This document shows positions 35,284 through 46,799 of a DNA stretch of 64,000 nucleotides, piece after piece. How positions within the stretch are numbered: the first letter of the stretch is position 1; every line of letters starts with the position of its first letter. The position numbers and the translations under genes are program-made. The notes beneath the pieces were generated by a model. The model saw nothing but the letters and a program-made list of their open reading frames with translations. It searched no databases and was not told the origin of the DNA. Source of the DNA: Phylloscopus collybita (taxonomy: Eukaryota > Chordata > Aves > Passeriformes > Phylloscopidae); NCBI GenBank assembly GCA_027886175.1, contig JAJNNQ010000024.1:32839001-32903000 (forward strand), read 5' to 3'.

Positions 35284-37785
35284 TCTGGAGGATTTATGGC
35301 CTCTATCATAACCTATGCACTTGTTTCACTTTCCGATAACGTTCCTTTTCCCTTGACCCCAATTAGTGCTGGTAGCCAAGTGGGCCTGGTGAGCTTTGCC
35401 ATAAAGATTTTGTTTATTTCTTTACTTGGCTGATACAAGAGACAGAAGACATCCCAAAATTTTCCTCCTGAAATATTGCTGCTAATCCAAGTCCTCTGTC
35501 CTTTGCTAGAACAATAACTCTATTTGGGACAGGTGGACTTCAGCTCTTCCTTTTTGCCCTTTTCCTTTGAAATTTGCTCTATTTGCTAATCCAGAATTAA
35601 TATTGTCAAGAGACATGGAAATTACCAGGATCTGTCCACCATCCCTTACAGATTCATTCATATCTGATCAGGTCTAGTTGTGGGCTGCAGTGGAAAAGAC
35701 AGATTCTGTTTTCCCCATTGCTGTGTGAGAGCTGGTAAGCCTGTGGATGGTCACCTGAATTTGTTGGAAAACTGGCCCAGGAAAGGGGAAAGAGGAAGAT
35801 CAGAGGGGTTTTTGTTGCATCAATGAGCCAAACTGGTTTATCCAAGAGCACCTGGTTATTGGGAGGGACCAGGGTTTGGAAGGTGCAGCCAAGAATGGGG
35901 TGGGAAGCAGTAACCAGGGAGGCTGGGCATCCTACTCCATCATGGCTGAGGGAGAGAGGGACATCTCCAGGGATGTCTATGGTCTTAGGTTGGTTTCATC
36001 CCCTTCTGGAGCAATTTCTTTCTCTTCACCCCACTGTAGAGACAACCTGGTGTTTTAGTGGTTTTTTTGCACTTCTTACCCATGTACCTCAAGCTTCATT
36101 GGGTGAATTTGGGCCTTTAGCTGCAACCCCAGCTGCACTTCAGACAATGTTCAGAGGCATGTTGAGGAAGGCTGAGGGAATGAAGAATGGGGCAGCTGTT
36201 TCCTGACTCCATCAAACAGCAAACTTTAAAACACCTCCCCTTGTATTATTTCTTTAATTAGTCATTGATTTTTTTGCTATGGGGAATTCCAGCTTGGTGG
36301 TTGCCAGGACAACTGGAGGTAGCCTAGGTAGCATCCTCTTAATATCCGCATTCCTAAAGAGGGGGACCAGTCCCCAGGCAATGGGCTTTCATCCAGGGAG
36401 GGATGTGTCAGCTGATCTCTCTAATGAAGAAGGTCTTTACGAGAGAGGAGAAGGAGGAAATCAAGTGCAGTGAGAAGCATGAATTTGCAGCACCATAACA
36501 AAGCTTTCCTCTCTCCCACCTCACCCCCTGACCACCATCTGAGGCCTGGCATTCCTCTGCAATCTGCTTTTAATGTTGGGGGCTTTTTGGCTGGGAAATC
36601 TCAGAGTGAGTTTTCTGTGTCAGTCCTGCCACACAGCATTGTGATGGACGAGCATAGCAGGGAGAAGGCATAAGGACATCAGCAGGCTAAAGGAGAGATG
36701 TGGGATCTGAGGAGAAGGCTGGCATCCTCCTAGGAGCTTGTTCCAGCACTGGCTCCATTAACCACCACAGGCTCTTCTTAGGGTTGTCTCAGAATATTTG
36801 CCCTGCAGAAAGGATGAGCAAGATACAAAGACCAGAGCCCAACTACAGGCACCTGAAACGTGGGAGAAGATATTGCACCCCCAGCAGCTCCTGTTGCTAT
36901 CAGCAGGTATAAAAAGCACCCCTAGAGCTGCCAGATGGCCAAAACATCACTGGGATCTCTCCATACCCCAACAGCCATAGAAATGAAGAAGACATAGCTA
37001 AACCAGCCCCAGGGTGGGCTGCTTTCTCCCAGTGACTCCCCTCAGTACCCTAGATGATGGTGTCAGTGGTTTCTTGTCCATGCTGTTTGCCTAGGCGCAA
37101 CTCCCCAGTGCTGTAAGAGGATAACTCCTCTTCCTTTTACGAGGGGATACCTTGGCTTCCTGCCTCTATCAACAAAGCAGCTCGTGGGCAGCAATCCAAA
37201 GGCATTTTGGTGCAGTTTCAAACACACACTGTACACAGAACTGTAAATGCCTGAGGTGTGCTTCTTTCCCCATTCCAAAGAGAGCTGTTGATTGTTCCAC
37301 ACAATGACAAAACATGCCTGCACCTGACTGAGCTCTTTGCCGACGATCTGGCAATGCAGGAGTCTCTTTCTTGGACTGGAAGATGACCAGTAACTTTATT
37401 TCTCCCATCTTTTATCAGAGCTATTAACCAAGTGGCGTGTTAGCCTATGATGCTCCATGCTGCTCCATAAGGGGGTTTCTAACTGGTACTAATGGATTGT
37501 ATCCCATCTGCAAAGCAATTGCAGAGCCAGTAAGGGAGAATTTGTGGCAGTGCTGGGAGGAGGGAAGAGGCAATAGATGCTGTGCAAATACTTCAGCTGA
37601 GCTTTGTGTACTGCATTTCAGCAGTGTAATGTTTTATCTTTACTGCTGGCTGAACTGATGGATGTTGCTGTGAGAGTCACTGTATCTGCCCACTTCTGAG
37701 GTTGATCAGGAGGGAAATTCCCATGTCAAAAGGGCTTGAGCAGCTGCATATCAAAGCCCAGCACCGGCTTTCAATCTCCTCTCAA

Positions 37786-38100
37786 TTCATAGAACCAAAG
37801 AATAGCTTGGCTTGGGATAGACCCTCTAAAGACCACCCAGTCAAACTCCCCACAATAATCAGGAACATCTTCAAATAAGCCCAGATTGCTCAGAGCCCCA
37901 TCCAACCTGGACTTGAAAGTCTCCAGGGATGGGGCATCTACCACTTCTCTGAGCAACCTGTGCCAGTGTTTTACCACCTTCATCACAGAAGAATTCTTCC
38001 TCACATCTAGTCTGAATCACTCCTGTTTTAGTTTAAAACCATTACCCCTTGTCTGTCCTACCACTACAGGCCCTATTAAAAGTCTGTTCCTAGTTAAATT
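37786..38100 (-). mobile_element. CR1 LINE 3' fragment inside the inferred TSKU intron
   Basis: The minus-strand translation gives the CR1 ORF2 C-terminus (VVKHWHRLLREVVDAPSLET, FKSRLDGALSNLGLF). The plus strand begins with the reversed terminal repeats TCATAGAACCAAAGAATAG. Confidence 0.92.
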
Positions 38101-40542
38101 AGGGCTTTGAATTTTGTCCTCTTACTTCTGTTCAGATGCCCCAGAAGGAGCCAATGAAGGTTTTAGCAGTGCTCAGAAAGTAAAATTTCACACTGGTGTG
38201 TCTTTAGACTTCCTGGTGTATGATCCAGCTCCCACGAGAGCTAAGACAATTCTGAAAGGAAACAAGCTGCACTTTTGAATGAGAAGTTGGGAGGCCCTTT
38301 CCATATAGAGACATCAAGTGGGAATAGCCACTGGGTAGAGTTTGGGAGAAGAAATACCAGTAGCCTGGGCTGATACCAATGTAGGGACTTCCTGTAAGTG
38401 AGATATTTAACATTTGAGGTTTTGCAGTTTTCATTTGCAAGGAGCTCCCCACTGCTGTAACTTACCCTGGTAATAAAACATTTCAGTGCAACCCAAATGC
38501 AGCTTCATAAAAAAAATAAAAATAGTAGTATTTATTTTAGGAGGGGCTACAGAAGGCAGCAAGCTATGTCTGTCTGCACAGAACCAGAGAGGATCAGCCT
38601 TGATGTCATTAGGAAAGGGATATCTGGAAAAGTGTCTGCAAAGAAGAGCCCTACCCACTATGTCCCCTCTGCACACATAAATGTGTTTTCTCAGGAAACA
38701 GTTCAGATGGGCTGAGGCTAGGGCTCATCTTACCAATTTTCTGTTGTTTCTATAAAATAATGGACCCCAGAGGATTACAAGCCAGCCTTTAGCAGTGGTT
38801 AACTTGCAGGCAACTTGGCTGTTGTCCCAATCTCTGCTCTCTGTTTGCAGGAGGTCTGGGAGACACTGCCATACAACTCACATCAGTGATCAGGACAGTG
38901 TTTTTGCAATATTTTTCCCCCTTGGCACTTTTTTTGCACATTGGCAAGTAGTCCCTAGTCATTCTCCTGGGAATGAGAGCAGGGCCAAGAAGGTCATGCT
39001 GAAAAGTGAGAGAAACTGATGACAAATGGTGGGTGAGGGGAGATGAAGTGTGAATTTCTAGGAAATGGTCTTGGGAAGGAGCAAGGGCTGTGAGGAAGGA
39101 ATCTCAGCCAGATCAAAGGGTGCGTGGGAAAGACGATACTGCAAGGAAGTTAATGAAGTGCTTTTAAACTGTGGTGGGAAAGGTAAGAGACCAGGGAGGC
39201 TGAGGTGGGGGTGGGAACATTAATTTAAAGGGATTTCTTTTACTTTTTTTCTTGTTAAATGAGCAATTGGCAAGTGAGTGTCTTTATGGCCAGCAGCATA
39301 GCCAAAGACCAGTGCTGATGGATCTGCTTGTCTGGTTTGGTGAGATTTTTTTGTTTCCAGCCTTCTGGAGACCTTGTTTGTGAGGCATGAGGAGTCATCA
39401 CCCATGACTGCAATAGGAACCAGTGAGGATAGTCCTTGCTGCCTCTGCTGACATGCAGGATGCTGACATGCTCCTGTGTACCCTCTCCAAAGACGTAAAG
39501 ATTATTTCTGGTTTCTCTTGAAATCGTGCAGCTGTTGTTGCCCACCGTTGTGTGGGCGCGTTGTTCGCGTGTCATCTGAAGAGGTTCAGCAAAGCTGGAG
39601 GGTGCAGATCAGCTCTCTGCCTCTCGTGTGTGAGATGATGGGGAGACAGAAATGCCTTGGAGATAGAAGGGTCAAAACCAAAGCAGTAGAGAGAACTCCT
39701 TGCTTACTGGCATTGTTAATCAGAGAGAATACTTAATGCAATTAGCAGAGGCTCCCCAAAGACTATATGAAGCAAATTGTCTCCCTCCACTGTGCAGGGG
39801 GCTGGGCCCACCACATCAAAAGCTAGGTCAGACTGAACAAGCCTTGGTTCCTCTGCTCTGGTAGGATCTGCCACCAGGCCAATGAGGGTTGTTTTTTAGC
39901 CACCTGATACAAACCCAAACTTCTAAAATTTGCATCTGAGGTCCAAGGAAGGGAGATGTGATGTCCATTTGGGTAGTAAGGAGCTGGCCTTTTCAGCTGT
40001 TAACCCTGGATGTTGTTTTGAGGATGCTGTTGCCTGTAGGAAATCTGAATGGAATCTTGGTTTCTTGTCTCCCAATAAGGCCTTTAGACACTTAAGGTTC
40101 CCACAACCTTAATGATTTCTCTGACCTGTCAGTGCAGGGTCTTGAAGTCAGTGCTCCTAAATCTCACAGGGATGCCCTGACATGAAGGACCTGTGTGCTG
40201 AAGTTTGCCAGGTTGAAAAATGACTCAGTGTTTCAGCTGTCACTTCTTCCATGGCCCAGTCAAGAGCAAAAATGTTTGCTAGACCATGATTTAAGGCTGC
40301 CTACTGCTCTTACAGCTCATTTCCAACTTTGTCTTAATTTGGTTATGTGTGTAAGGACTGCTGACACAATTTTTTTCCTCCATCAAGTTCCCATTGGGGT
40401 TCATAACATGAGAGAAAAGTCTTTGGGTTACTCATGCTATTTAAGAGTATGCTTAATCTCTTCCTTTGTAAAGAGAAAGGACAAGACTGTATAAGTCAAA
40501 CAGTTACACATCCTTCATAAAGTAATTTCTACAGCAATTAAA
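38101..40542. other. Inferred TSKU intron, 3' part
   Basis: Non-repetitive except for a short A/T patch at about 38505-38540. No transposon was recognised in the 2.4 kb before the TSKU acceptor. Confidence 0.55.
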
Positions 40543-40570
40543 TCTGCTTTTCTATTGTCTTGTTTTCCAG
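40543..40570 (+). other. Splice acceptor of the TSKU coding exon
   Basis: A pyrimidine-rich stretch runs straight into CAG at 40568-40570, and the next bases lead after seven nucleotides to the TSKU start codon. This matches a vertebrate 3' splice site and implies at least one upstream noncoding exon, since almost no 5' UTR is left in the coding exon. Known TSKU genes carry their whole coding sequence in one exon behind a long 5' intron. Confidence 0.85.
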
Positions 40571-40577
40571 GAGAACA

Positions 40578-41636
40578 ATGCATTTCCTGGCCTGGTTCAA
40601 TTTGCTGCTTCTCCTTCCTTGTTTTGGTACCACAAAAAGCTGCTTCCCTGGCTGCCACTGTGAAGTGGAAACCTTTGGTCTCTTTGACAGCTTTAGCTTG
40701 ACCAAGGTGGACTGCAGTGGAATAGGCTCACACATTGTTCCTGTCCCAATCCCTTTGGATACCTCCTACTTGGATCTATCATCAAACAAACTGGAAACAA
40801 TAAATGAATCGATGCTCACTGGCCCTGGATACACCACCCTGGTGAGTCTCGACCTGAGCTACAACAAAATTGCCAAGATTTCCTCCACAACATTCTCCAG
40901 GCTTCGGTACCTGGAGTCCTTGGATCTGAGTCATAACTCTCTGGAAGTCCTTCCGGAGGACTGTTTCTCCAGTTCTCCTCTAAGTGACATAGATTTGAGC
41001 AATAACAAACTTTTGGATATAGCTATGGACATCTTTGCTTCAAAAGGTCATGGCAAATCCCTGAATGTGGATCTATCCAATAATATGCTCAGCACAATTA
41101 CAAGGCACCATGAAAAAAACATTCCCAACATCCAGAACTTAAATCTTTCTGGCAACAGGCTAACATTTGTACCAAACCTTCAAGGCATTCCTCTCCGATA
41201 TTTAAATCTTGATGGAAACCCTCTGGTTAAGGTTGAGAAAGGAGACTTCACGGGGCTGAAAGACTTGATTCATTTATCCCTCAGTGGTCTGCATGGCTTT
41301 AGAGAGTTATCGCCTCATAGCTTCAAGGAACTCCAAGCCCTCCAGGTTCTGGATTTATCCAATAATCCCAACTTGAAGTCACTGACTGCTGAAGTTATCT
41401 TTGGTCTGAACTCCCTACAAGAGCTCAACCTCTCTGGGACAGGCATATCATCCTTGCCAAAGACTTTGCTGAAATACCTGCCTTCCATCAAAAGCATCAC
41501 CTTAGGGAAGGACATACAGTGTCTTAAGACCATCAAAGAAGGACAGTACCACCGGCAAATTGGGCTGACCAAAAAAGAAGTCCTCAGCTGCCATGACAGC
41601 CATGGATCCGTAGCAGCAGCACCTTATGTTTCATGA
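40578..41636 (+). CDS. TSKU: Tsukushi, secreted small leucine-rich proteoglycan
   Basis: The frame encodes 352 residues with no interruption and closely resembles chicken Tsukushi. Seen in sequence: a hydrophobic signal peptide (about residues 1-18), an N-terminal cysteine cap C22-X3-C26-X-C28-X17-C46, about ten leucine-rich repeats of the LxxLxLSxNxL type (about 60-310), and a C-terminal pair C315/C338. Three N-glycosylation sequons lie at N76, N189 and N284, and there is an unpaired-looking C129. No membrane anchor is visible. The C-X3-C-X-C-X17-C spacing is the one described for Tsukushi. Known of the family: it acts extracellularly on BMP/chordin, Vg1, Delta-Notch and Frizzled4/Wnt signalling in embryo, eye and hair, and in liver lipid metabolism. 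The start chosen is the ATG seven bases after a splice acceptor, with A at -3. A longer frame opening at a TTG (40560) crosses the intron boundary and is rejected. Length fits the roughly 350-residue family. Confidence 0.97.
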   Translation: MHFLAWFNLLLLLPCFGTTKSCFPGCHCEVETFGLFDSFSLTKVDCSGIGSHIVPVPIPLDTSYLDLSSNKLETINESMLTGPGYTTLVSLDLSYNKIAKISSTTFSRLRYLESLDLSHNSLEVLPEDCFSSSPLSDIDLSNNKLLDIAMDIFASKGHGKSLNVDLSNNMLSTITRHHEKNIPNIQNLNLSGNRLTFVPNLQGIPLRYLNLDGNPLVKVEKGDFTGLKDLIHLSLSGLHGFRELSPHSFKELQALQVLDLSNNPNLKSLTAEVIFGLNSLQELNLSGTGISSLPKTLLKYLPSIKSITLGKDIQCLKTIKEGQYHRQIGLTKKEVLSCHDSHGSVAAAPYVS

Positions 41637-43734
41637 TGAAAGCTGGGGAGAAGAAGGGGTGGGGCAGGGAGGGTGGGGGGCCATGGGACTTGTACAGGTG
41701 TCGGACTGAGACGGCTTGCAGTGTGCCTTTTGTAAAACTGTCAATAATTTATATATTTGTATTTGCCAATAGTTGATTGATCGTGGATTTTATAAACTCC
41801 CAAATCTCAGCCTGTGTTATCTGCAGGCTCCAGATTTTACCTGGTGCATTGAGGTCCTCACTCATCCCATTGGCTCAAGAGCAGTGATGCTGGATGATGC
41901 GGGGACGAGTCGCTCTGCAGGACCCAGGGCAGAACTGTCAGTCTGGAGCAAACCCTTCATGCCTCAGACATGTTTGTAGGAGCAAAGCTACATCTCCAGA
42001 GAGCACACACCAAAATGTACCAGCTCTGTAGCTGCTTGCTTACAAACCCATGCATCATCCTTCTTTTAATTATTACTCCCCAAAATGTGCCTTCTGGATG
42101 TTGCCTTCATTAGCAGCACCCTGTCTTCTGTCATGCACTTTCAGTCTTGAAGAAACATTTCCAGACAAACCTGAATACAGGGTGCACCTAATGTGCTGGG
42201 TTTTACATGTTATTTGCATAGGTGTGCAACAAACACTGAGTAAGTTGAGATTTTCCCACCAATTTCTCCTTGTTTTCCTGCCTTGATCCTTTTCATGTCT
42301 AATTAACTTAGGTCCAGCTTTGGCAACCTCCTGTCTTTTTAACCTCAGTGAACCATTGGTCAGAGATGATGGGCAGCAGGGGAAGGGAAGCAGAGGGGTT
42401 TGCCAACAGCCACATCCCACCTGGGAACTAGCCTTCGATGAAGGAGGTTGCAAGGGGAAGAGAGCATGTAGCCTAGCTCAGAAAAAAAAAAAAAAAAATC
42501 AAAACAAACTCAGAAAAGAATCCCTCCTCCCTTTCTGGGGAAGCTTGGAAGGGAACTTTGACAGGGATTCTTTCTTGATGACCTTATCAAACCAAGATGC
42601 AGTCCTAGAGGATATGAGAGTAAGTTGTTTCCAGGCTGACATTCCCCATCTGAACACAGCATCTGCAGCTCATCTGGGCGTATGTGAGACAACTTGCAGT
42701 GCCAAAACACTTCTGAGAACATGCCAGGGGAAGAATTAACACTGATGCCTGTGGCCCTGGAGCACTTTGCTTATCGAAGAAAAGATCTTTGGGTTTTTTT
42801 CCAGAGCTGTGGCTTTTCTTTCTCTCACACAGCTCCTTGGTTGCCAAGTGAATTGGATAAACTGAAATCTGATGAAAAGCCTGGTCCTCAAGGTTTTACT
42901 CTTTTTTTTTCCCTCCATTGCTGAAATGCTGGCAAAGGGGAACCCCTCTGGAGACTCTTTTTCGGCAGTCTAGGAGGAAGTGGGAGAAGGAAGCACAACA
43001 TGACTCAATGCCATGTATTGAAGCCTTCAACTTGCTTATAGGAGCAATGGAGGTGACGGCTGAGGTCTGGTCCACGTCTGGCATGCTTTGTCTGGGGGGG
43101 TGGGATGTTGTGGATGGGGGTCCTGCCCAAGCTGATCTGCAGTTTGGTCTCTAAACCCAGCCCTGCATCAGGGCCACTTTCAATGTTTGATTTAGGGAGA
43201 TCCATGCAAAGGTGATGCAGATATAAACTCATCTCACAACTGTCCTTGGGAGTGTTGGAAAAAACTCAGGTTTTGTCCTCATGCCCCCAGAAGTCTTGGA
43301 AAGTGGAAATGCTGTTGCCCAAACCCACTGACTCCATAAAAGTCAGAGTCAACACCTAACTTTGGATACTGAAATTTGGTACTGAAATGCTCCCACATTT
43401 CCATCTACCTCCATTTCAATAATTTGTTTGGGTAGCTTAGGGTGGGATTTTTACTCCTTCCTTCAGTTTTGGGGATTTTTCCCCTCTACTGAGCCTTTGC
43501 AATGTTTGACCAGCCTTCACAATCACAGGAAACGCTGATTTTCTTAAAAAGGCAATGGGGCTGCCTATGGGCAGAGATCTGGAGGGGAACAGAAACAAAC
43601 TGCTGTGCAAGACAGGGGCAGTTTGTGAGGAAAGATGTGGGGGTTTTACTGGCTCTTGCCTTTTTAAGAGAATTATTTTCTGCTGGCAGAAAATGTATTA
43701 TTTTTTAAAGAAAGCGGTTTACTTTTTTTAAGCC

Positions 43735-43742
43735 TGTACATA
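43735..43742 (+). promoter_or_regulatory. Pumilio-response-element match in TSKU 3' UTR
   Basis: TGTACATA matches the Pumilio consensus UGUANAUA exactly, on the transcribed strand about 240 bases before the polyadenylation signal. A single 8-base match can occur by chance, so function is inference. Confidence 0.3.
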
Positions 43743-43977
43743 GATGAAACATTACGGTTATCACCTACTGTCAAAGTTACTGTCTTTGCAGCACTGTGGT
43801 AAATTTAAAACCCAATGTGACAATCCAATTGAAGACTGCAAGATTTCCTTGTGTAATCTCACGCTAGCTGCTAGCTAAACTAGTCTTAGCAAAAGCTGGC
43901 AAATACTGTCGCTGTGTTAGTCTGTTTTTTTAAAGAACCTCTGCAGCGTTGTAAGGCTTTGTGATTACTCACAATAT

Positions 43978-44003
43978 AATAAAGTGATTTGGAGGAGAAT
44001 AAA
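43978..44003 (+). terminator. Tandem polyadenylation signals for TSKU
   Basis: Two canonical AATAAA hexamers lie at 43978-43983 and 43998-44003 on the TSKU strand. A G/T-rich stretch follows at about 44041-44070 and could serve as the downstream element. They are the first canonical signals after the TSKU stop codon, so cleavage at about 44010-44030 is likely. Confidence 0.7.
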
Positions 44004-44394
44004 CCCAGATCCCCCAGATTTATTGCTTTAGTGCTGAGCAGGTAGCAGCTGTTGCTGGCTCTGAGGGGCAGCACAGTTTCTCTCCTTGCTCTGCTGATCC
44101 CCATGGCCCTCGTGGGTGTTGCATCTCCAAACTGGGGGCAGGATTCATCCCACAGTGCTTGGCTCACTGTGCTCTTCAGTGATGGAAAGGCTTGAGAGCT
44201 TCTCTGGTTGACTTGAAGGCAATTAGGAACACATGGCCGTGAAGCAGCAGAAAGCATGTGGTGCAAATTCCCTGCTCAGGACCTGCTCCAAGGCTTGTGG
44301 AGCAAGTGGAGGTCTCTTCATGGATTTGACCAATCTGGGGCATGGTCTGCTAGTGTTGCAAGACTGGATTTGCAGCAGGTGGGGTGATGTGGGG

Positions 44395-44563
44395 AGACAC
44401 CACAAGACCATGGAAATGTTCAAGAACATATAGATGTGGTGCTTAGGGAGATGGTTTAAGAGTGGACTTGGCAGTGCTGGGTTAAGGGTTGAACTTGATG
44501 ACCTTAGAGGTCTTTTCCATCTAAAGATAGAAAGGATTCCACTAAGAATTCTATGATTCTGTG
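44395..44563 (+). mobile_element. CR1 LINE 3' end
   Basis: Sense tail: ATGTTCAAGAACATATAGATG, GTTTAAGAGTGGACTTGGCA, ACTTGATGACCTTAGAGGTC and the terminal AATTCTATGATTCTGTGG. A short insertion seems to separate the GTCTTTTCC block from the terminal repeats. Confidence 0.88.
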
Positions 44564-45404
44564 GGGGTGGAAGGGAGCAAAGGGGTGCAGAAGTGATGGC
44601 ATAGCACAGAAAGCTGCACACTGCCAGACCACGGAGCTTCTGGCAGTGGGACACACGTAATCCAGTCTCAGCACCCTCCTCTGCAGAGCTGGGGCTGCTG
44701 CACAGAGGGCTAAGACCATGCAGAGCCATTGCACCTAAAGAAAAAACAGAAACCTCTCCGGGGTGGTCTTCCTGCTCTTAAATAGCAAATTTATTTTTAA
44801 AGGCTTCTTGATGCTGTGTATAAAAGCAGTGCAGAGACCCACTGAGGAAACTGCCTCTGGGAAGTTGCAATGTTCCTGTTTCTCCCAAGCCTTAAGGAAG
44901 AACTGCATCTTCCACCCAGGCAGGCAGACTTGCAGGCTGCCTGGAAGAGGCTGCTGGTTCTTTATCATTTCCCCAAAATGCCCCGTCCTTCAGGATGGTG
45001 TACAAGGTAGTCAGATGATAGAGTGGGTGTGACATCAGCAGGGAAGGCCAGATCTTGCTCATAGAGCTATTATGGACTGTAGGAGAAAAGCCACCACCAC
45101 CAACCATTAGAGATGACTGCTCCTCTGGTATCCACCATGAGGTTGTGACCATGAGGCTACACCACCACACCCCTTTGGGGTGGAATCATTTCTGCCCCAG
45201 GGTGTGGGCTCAGTCAAAGTCATGGAGAATGTTCTCCTCTCCTGGAGAAGGACAATCACCTGGGACACACGGGTCTGAAGCTGTATTCTCCCACCTCCTT
45301 GTGAATGCCCCACATATGTGGTGCTCCAGCACCATGTTAGATCTTGCCCTTCCTGGTAGTCCTTTGCCCCCTTGCCCTAACATCCTATTTTGCAACTGCT
45401 TTTT

Positions 45405-45492
45405 ATTCATTATTTAATGAATGACTTAATTTATTATTTCAATTATTGCTAATTAAAATATTGTTTAGATTATTATCTCTTATTTAAATAGC
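45405..45492. repeat. AT-rich low-complexity stretch
   Basis: About 90 bases of nearly pure A/T with repeated ATTATTT and TAATTA words. No coding or transposon signal was seen. Confidence 0.8.
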
Positions 45493-45739
45493 CTTTCCAA
45501 AGTCCTCTGAATAGAAAGAAATAGGCAAGCCTCTACCAGCAACATGAGCCCCCACATTGCCCAGGTATGTCCCCTCTGCCCCAGCGGGGCACCAACACCT
45601 GAAAGAGCACTGATCTCCCCACAAAGAAGGAAGGGCACACTGGGGCTTCAGACTTGGATCAGGTGAGGAGGCCCTCATTCAAGCTTCCTGTCAGCTTGAT
45701 AACACGGTGTGATGGACACCTGGTGTCAGGCACCAGCAG

Positions 45740-45811
45740 CCACCCACGCCAGGAAAGCCACCCGTGCCAGAAAATCCATCCACGCCAGGAAAACCATCCA
45801 CGCCAGGAAGG
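45740..45811. repeat. 18-bp minisatellite, four copies
   Basis: Four head-to-tail 18-base units (45740, 45758, 45776, 45794) share CCA-CCC/TCC-ACGCCAGGAAA. They translate as a six-residue HPRQE-like repeat in one frame, but no gene context supports translation. Confidence 0.9.
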
Positions 45812-46799
45812 CCAGCCAGGTTGGTTAACTGCAAGCTTTGGCTGTCTCCACAACCAGCTCAGCCCTGCAGCCAGATATGTTTGCCCTGGCAAACAAGATG
45901 GGCGTTTTAATTACAGGCCCAACATTTTTAGAAGCAGGAAAACCTCAGCAGAGGCTCGGCAATGGGGCTAGGCTGGATAAGGGAGGAGGAAGAATTGAGA
46001 GAGCTTGCTTTTGCTTGTAGTGTTCTGTCTGCTGGAGAGTCATCAGCACCTCATCCCTCCTTTCCAGCACGTTGGGAAAGACACGTGGATCACTTCCCCC
46101 CATCTGCCTTGTGCCCAGGGCAGCACAGGACAGAAATTCTTCTCTTTATTAGAGAACATGCACCTCTCAGTACCCAGAAACTCGCATTTTCTTCTCATCA
46201 GTCTGCTGGAACCATTTCTCCTGGCAGTCAGCTGTCAGCCCACAGAAGTCCCTTGTTGACTGATTATGTGGCTGACTTCATAACAGCAGTAGGTGCCGTC
46301 CCTTTTAAAAATAGCTGCTCTTCTGTACATTTTCCATTTTGCAGAAGGTTTTTATTTCCAGAACGTTTGTTTCACACAACCCTGGCTTGGTCAGGCAGGA
46401 AAGCACGGATGCACCCTTGCCATGCCAGAAAACAATGCTGCAAGGCTGGGCATAATCCTTCTGCCTGTCCTGGGATCTGCCTCCTAGGAAAGTTTTGGGG
46501 CAGCGAAACCCTCTGACCCGTGCATGTTTATAGAGTATTATTCCTGCTTCATCACCCTGAGATTTCCTCTTCCTTCCCTTTTTTGAGTGGACAAGGAGAC
46601 TCGGGAACCTGATTAAAAGGTGGAAAATTGGAGCTGAAACTAGGCCATCAGATAAATCCTTTCCTGTAATAAGCAGGGAGTTGGAGTGCCGGCCCTTAAT
46701 CACAGCCTTTGTCTCCCAGCATTTGTATGCCTGTGTGCACCCATCCTCACCGCCAAAACAAACCCACCCCCCTCCTGCCCCATCCCCACCCCTGCACTC

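Larger units (their letters stand above)
33986..37785. other. Inferred TSKU intron, homopolymers only
   Basis: It contains the T runs at 34674 and 35244 and the CA tract at 34799. A small CpG-bearing patch at about 34960-35060 is followed by ATTATTCTAATTTT/AATAATTAAT words. No coding evidence was seen. Confidence 0.55.
41637..44020 (+). other. TSKU: TSKU 3' untranslated region (inferred)
   Basis: About 2.35 kb separate the TSKU stop codon from the first pair of AATAAA hexamers. I saw no AATAAA earlier in this stretch and no recognisable transposon, which fits a continuous 3' UTR. It contains an A run (about 42482-42498) and a Pumilio-type octamer TGTACATA at 43735-43742. The last 300 bases before the polyadenylation signals are A/T-rich and non-repetitive. 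The end point is inferred from the hexamers only. Confidence 0.7.
44564..46799. other. Intergenic downstream of TSKU
   Basis: It contains the AT-rich stretch at 45405 and the 18-bp minisatellite at 45740. A 184-codon plus-strand frame at 45962-46516 lacks recognisable domains. Confidence 0.6.

Noticed and set aside
40560..40577. Six-residue N-terminal extension of TSKU starting at a TTG
   Set aside because: The extension reads through the intron's polypyrimidine tract and splice acceptor. The ATG at 40578 gives a proper signal peptide and matches the family start.
45740..45811. CRISPR-like array
   Set aside because: The units abut with no unique spacers and the genome is vertebrate. It is a minisatellite.
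45962..46516. 184-codon plus-strand frame downstream of TSKU
   Set aside because: No domain, signal or coiled coil was recognised, codon context is not gene-like, and it lacks splice or promoter support.
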